Assembly (NCBI GenBank): GCA_964444795.1
Contig: CAYUIQ010000071.1
Span: forward strand, 1-35,085
DNA length: 35,085 bases
From: JABMRP01 sp964444795
Lineage (GTDB): Bacteria > Planctomycetota > Planctomycetia > Pirellulales > Thermoguttaceae
Direction of reading: 5' to 3'
Shown: piece after piece, positions 32,459-35,085 of the stretch
Position numbering within the stretch: position 1 is the first letter of the stretch
Layout of the letters: each line of letters begins with the position of its first letter
Made by a program: the position numbers and the translations under genes
The notes under the pieces: generated by a model
Told to the model about the DNA's origin: nothing
The model's database searches: none
Seen by the model: the letters and a program-made list of their open reading frames with translations, nothing else

Positions 32459-33175
32459 GTGAGATATCTTCTTTGTTTTGCAACCGTGATCTGCTGTTTG
32501 CCGATTTCCCGTGCCCGGAGTGAAGAACCTGAGTCGAAGCACCCGGCCGTGGTGCGCGTCAACGTGCAGGAGGGAAACCGGATGAAATCCCATGGGTCGG
32601 GAACATTGATCGAAACCAACTATCGCCACGGGCTGGTGATCACCAACTGGCACGTGGTGCGCGACGCGAAGGGACAGATCGACGTCACGTTTCCGGGGGG
32701 CCATCGGTCCGCCGCTTCGATCTTGAGAGTCGACAAGGACTGGGATCTGGCCGCGTTGGCTATCTGGAAGCCCGAGGGCGTCGAGCCCGTGGCCCTGGCG
32801 GCCGAAATCCCCAAGATCGGCCATCCCCTGACGATCATCGGCTACGGCAAAGGCAACTACCGCAGTGCGTCGGGCAAGTGCATGAAATTCGTCTCGCCGG
32901 GCAACAACCTCCCCTTCGAGATGCTGGAGCTGTCGACGGCCGCCCGTAGCGGTGATTCCGGCGGCCCGATCCTCAACGAGCAGGGCGAGTTGGCCGGCGT
33001 CCTCTTCGGATCGGCGCGGGGACGAACCAACGGAAGCCACTGCGACCGCGTGCGCAAGTTTGTCTCCTCAGTTCGCGGCAAGTTCATGAAGCTCAAGCCC
33101 CAAGCGCCGGTGGAAGTCGGCGGCAAGCAACCGGCCGGCGAAACGATGGTCTCCACGACGGTCGAATCGTCCTAG
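32459..33175 (+). CDS. Secreted trypsin-like serine protease
   Basis: The 238-residue protein has a signal peptide (MRYLLCFATVICCLPIS) and a single chymotrypsin-fold domain. The catalytic triad is visible: H65 in ITNWHVV, D96 in DWDLAAL and S167 in RSGDSGGP. No PDZ domain follows, unlike HtrA/DegP, and the C-terminal tail of about 40 residues is low complexity. The start is GTG 32459, with AGAGG about 10 bp upstream. It appears to be a single-gene unit with its own promoter, and two hairpins lie after the stop. It probably cleaves proteins in the periplasm or outside; the target is unknown. Confidence 0.85.
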   Translation: MRYLLCFATVICCLPISRARSEEPESKHPAVVRVNVQEGNRMKSHGSGTLIETNYRHGLVITNWHVVRDAKGQIDVTFPGGHRSAASILRVDKDWDLAALAIWKPEGVEPVALAAEIPKIGHPLTIIGYGKGNYRSASGKCMKFVSPGNNLPFEMLELSTAARSGDSGGPILNEQGELAGVLFGSARGRTNGSHCDRVRKFVSSVRGKFMKLKPQAPVEVGGKQPAGETMVSTTVESS

Positions 33176-33216
33176 TCGGCGCAGCGGATTACCGCGACAT
33201 TTGGCCACAAACCAAG

Positions 33217-33238
33217 CCCGGGGGTTGCGCCCCCCGGG
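33217..33238. terminator. GC hairpin downstream of the protease gene
   Basis: CCCGGGGG-TTGCGC-CCCCCGGG forms an 8-bp perfect stem 42 bp after the protease stop. It has no T-run, so it may be a repeat rather than a terminator. Confidence 0.4.
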
Positions 33239-33273
33239 TCCAGCACCGTCGCCCGACATACCCACCCGCTCGA

Positions 33274-33295
33274 CCCACCGGATGCCACCGGTGGG
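33274..33295. repeat. Second hairpin downstream of the protease gene
   Basis: CCCACCGG-ATGCCA-CCGGTGGG forms an 8-bp perfect stem, 36 bp after the preceding hairpin. Units reading CCACCGGTGG are common short repeats in GC-rich genomes. Confidence 0.4.
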
Positions 33296-33354
33296 CTTGG
33301 CCCCACTCCCTTCTCCTTGCTTTCCCGTCCCCAGTCCCCACTTCCCCCCGCTCC

Positions 33355-33383
33355 TTGTCGGCGGCGTCCGCGCTGTTTATACT
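33355..33383 (+). promoter_or_regulatory. Sigma70-like promoter of the methyltransferase gene
   Basis: TTGTCG (33355-33360), a 17-bp spacer and TATACT (33378-33383) precede ATG 33429. The start near 33390 would exclude the long upstream extension of the reading frame from the protein. Confidence 0.55.
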
Positions 33384-33428
33384 CGATGGTTTGACGAGAT
33401 CACGACCCTTCTCCCAACCCTCCCCGAG

Positions 33429-34106
33429 ATGAGCATGCCCGGCTATCGGACCTTCTTCCGCGAGTTTCGCCGTCATTTCCACACCACCGGAGCCGTACTG
33501 CCCAGCAGCCGGTTCCTCGCCTCGGCGTTGGCACGCTACGTTCGCCGGGGCAGGGAGGACGACGTCTCCGGGGAGCGCCGGATTCTGGAAGTCGGACCGG
33601 GTACCGGATCGGTGACCGATCGGATCGTGGCCGCGATGCGAGACGACGACCGGCTCGATCTGGTCGAAGTGAACGACGAGTTTGTTGCCCTGTTGCGGCG
33701 ACGTTTCGAGACCGAAGCACCGCTTCAGGCGGTGGCCGACCGGGTGCGGATCTTCCACCAGCGCGTCGAGGAGATGCGGCAAGAGGAGCCGTACGATCTG
33801 GTCGTTTCCGGGCTGCCGCTGAACAACTTCTCCGCCGAAGCGGTCGAGCAGATCCTCGACGTGTTCGCCGAACTGCTTCGCGCCGGCGGGCGGCTTTCCT
33901 TCTTCGAGTACATCGGCATTCGTGCCATGCGGACGCTGGTCAGCGGCAAGGCCGAGCGGCAGCGTCTGCGCGGCATCGGCGCGGCGCTGGGGAGCGTATT
34001 GAGCCGGCACGAGATTCGGCGCCAAGCCGTCTGGGTGAACGTTCCCCCGGCCTGGGTTCATCACGTCGAGTTTCCAGCCCGCGACGGCAACGGCCGGCCG
34101 GAGTAA
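33429..34106 (+). CDS. SAM-dependent methyltransferase, PmtA-like (phospholipid N-methyltransferase family)
   Basis: The 225-residue class I methyltransferase has the SAM motif ILEVGPGTGS (52-61), an acidic ribose-binding residue in LVEVN (E80), and SGLPLNNF (127-134) in the catalytic motif position. The N-terminus YRTFFREFRRHFHTTGAVLPSSRFLA resembles bacterial phosphatidylethanolamine N-methyltransferase PmtA, a relative of the KsgA rRNA dimethylases. The likely role is methylation of phosphatidylethanolamine at the membrane; rRNA or small-molecule methylation is an alternative. The frame extends upstream to 33201, but that part is proline-rich non-family sequence lying before the promoter. 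ATG 33429 or 33435 are both possible. It converges on the last gene, the stops being 6 bp apart. Confidence 0.75.
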   Translation: MSMPGYRTFFREFRRHFHTTGAVLPSSRFLASALARYVRRGREDDVSGERRILEVGPGTGSVTDRIVAAMRDDDRLDLVEVNDEFVALLRRRFETEAPLQAVADRVRIFHQRVEEMRQEEPYDLVVSGLPLNNFSAEAVEQILDVFAELLRAGGRLSFFEYIGIRAMRTLVSGKAERQRLRGIGAALGSVLSRHEIRRQAVWVNVPPAWVHHVEFPARDGNGRPE

Positions 34107-34112
34107 TCCCTC

Positions 34113-34958
34113 TCAAACGTCCGCGGTCGGCTGTTCGGTCGGGTCGTACGCGAAATCGAATTTGAAGGTCTCTTGCCAGCCGTCTCCCGACAGGACCTCT
34201 TCCTTTCCGAGCAACGTCGTCTCGCCGCACCGTCGGCACACGCGCTGATCCACGCTGATGCGGAGCTTCGGTTTCTTGACGTCACGCGAGGCGGCCGCGT
34301 CGCGAAGGTAATCGATCAGACCGCCGAAGTCGCCCTCTTCGATTCGCCCGACGATGGCGGTTCGTACCTCATCCGCCTCGCTGCCGCCATCAGCGAAGGG
34401 GATCTCGAACTTCTGTTCCCGGCGCTTGTAGCGCGCGCATCGGTCGCAGAAGGGATGCGTTTCATGGAAGATCACCAGCACGCCCAGCGACGCCAGGAGG
34501 ACCCCGAGCAAATCAACGATGAAGGTGATCGTCGTTGCCGTGCCGCCCATTTCGAACGCGTCGTCGCCGTGTTTCGTCGAAACGGAGGACGATCCCAGTC
34601 GCCACTTCATGTACTCTCCGAACGTGACCATTTCCGACAGCGAGTACTCGCCGTCGGGAATGCCCTCGATATCTTGCACCGGCACGGTTTGGGCATGATA
34701 GATTCCGTAGTCGATCGCGACGTAGCCGACGACGCTGGCCGCGAGCAAGAAGACCAAGTTCGATCCCATGGCCTTGGCGTTGAGGCCGTAGCAGACGCCG
34801 ATCTGAATCGCCCCGGCCATCGCCCCGAAGATCACTCCGCTGATCGGAACGACGTACCAGAGGTTCCAGTGCAGGTGCTCGTTGAGCCCCGGGATGGAGC
34901 CGAGCACGAATCCGACCACCGCGGTGAGCAGCAACGCGGGAATGAGTCGTATCGACAT
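34113..34958 (-). CDS. Membrane protein of unknown function with two CxxC pairs
   Basis: I do not recognise this 281-residue protein. It has four likely transmembrane segments (about 3-23, 33-55, 66-85, 140-164), with a loop of about 55 acidic/polar residues between the third and fourth. A soluble C-terminal half of about 115 residues follows. This contains CDRC (171-174) and CRRCG (241-244), which together could form one zinc ribbon split by a helical insert, or redox cysteine pairs. ATG 34958 has GAGGA 7 bp upstream; the frame could run to 35006. A perfect 15-bp inverted repeat lies 38 bp upstream. A role as a membrane-anchored zinc-binding sensor is only a guess. Confidence 0.75.
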   Translation of the reverse strand: MSIRLIPALLLTAVVGFVLGSIPGLNEHLHWNLWYVVPISGVIFGAMAGAIQIGVCYGLNAKAMGSNLVFLLAASVVGYVAIDYGIYHAQTVPVQDIEGIPDGEYSLSEMVTFGEYMKWRLGSSSVSTKHGDDAFEMGGTATTITFIVDLLGVLLASLGVLVIFHETHPFCDRCARYKRREQKFEIPFADGGSEADEVRTAIVGRIEEGDFGGLIDYLRDAAASRDVKKPKLRISVDQRVCRRCGETTLLGKEEVLSGDGWQETFKFDFAYDPTEQPTADV

Positions 34959-34995
34959 CGTTCTGTCCTCGCAGGATGTGGGACCTGTATCTCGC

Positions 34996-35010
34996 CGCAA
35001 TGGCATTGCG
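34996..35010. promoter_or_regulatory. Inverted repeat upstream of the CxxC membrane protein gene
   Basis: CGCAATG-G-CATTGCG has 7-bp perfect arms and lies 38-52 bp upstream of ATG 34958, in a fitting place for an operator. No regulator is encoded beside it. Confidence 0.4.
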
Positions 35011-35064
35011 ATCGAACACTCGGCCGAAGGTCTGACCTGGCGGCCCGCTGAAAAAGTCGTGTGC

Positions 35065-35085
35065 CACTGCTTGCTTGCAAGCAGT
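35065..35085. repeat. Third copy of the 22-bp palindrome, cut by the window end
   Basis: CACTGCTTGC-TT-GCAAGCAGT is the same palindrome as at 27564, with TT in place of TG at the centre. The last base lies beyond the window. Confidence 0.7.

Noticed and set aside
33201..33428. N-terminal extension of the methyltransferase
   Set aside because: It is proline-rich, spans a GC hairpin and lies upstream of the predicted promoter.
1..35085. tRNA, rRNA or riboswitch genes
   Set aside because: I looked for cloverleaf-like and conserved aptamer sequences in the intergenic gaps and saw none, although small RNAs cannot be excluded by eye.

Overview
The window looks like chromosomal DNA of a planctomycete, probably of the Pirellulales type. 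The evidence is a DUF1559 pseudopilin-like protein, a PEP-CTERM protein, a hydrazine-synthase-alpha-like (HzsA-like) cytochrome protein, several Gfo/Idh/MocA oxidoreductases, a ResB/CcsA cytochrome c assembly pair, and many dispersed palindromic repeats in wide intergenic gaps. This is recognition by eye; no database search was run.

Left edge (1-655): a small helical-protein gene followed 2 bp later by the first third of a nucleotidyltransferase-like gene that has been broken by repeat DNA.

Region 656-19735 is one long minus-strand block for glycan use. Read in transcription order it holds: (a) a periplasmic sugar-binding protein, a double-domain ABC ATPase and two permeases, in the same order as the galactofuranose system YtfQ-YtfR-YtfT-YjfF, followed by a translationally coupled transaldolase; (b) two adjacent Gfo/Idh/MocA oxidoreductases with their own promoter-like sequence; (c) a secreted 1237-residue HzsA-like beta-propeller protein with three CxxCH haem motifs, with its own strong promoter-like sequence, then a GH36-type alpha-galactosidase and two GH95 enzymes, all exported. 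The two GH95 enzymes differ at the residue known to separate alpha-L-fucosidases (His) from alpha-L-galactosidases (Thr). The block therefore probably trims fucose, L-galactose and D-galactose side groups from a complex glycan, imports the products, oxidises them and feeds them into central metabolism. The HzsA-like protein is the least explained member.

Region 19736-20531 holds the leader of the ABC operon and a decayed IS3-family fragment. Region 20532-24193 (plus strand) is resB-ccsA, system II cytochrome c assembly, which could serve the CxxCH protein nearby. Region 24194-27875 holds a PEP-CTERM protein made of three long repeats and a small papain-like cysteine protease. This pair is bracketed by two copies of a roughly 100-bp inverted-repeat element, next to paired 22-bp palindromes.

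Region 27876-30533 (plus strand) is rhamnulokinase and a Gfo/Idh/MocA dehydrogenase separated by hairpin repeats. Region 30534-31758 carries a DUF1559 gene with a good promoter and a Fur-like operator just downstream of it. After an 800-bp stretch with no convincing gene come a secreted trypsin-like protease, a PmtA-like methyltransferase, and a convergent membrane protein with two CxxC pairs. The window ends inside another copy of the 22-bp palindrome.
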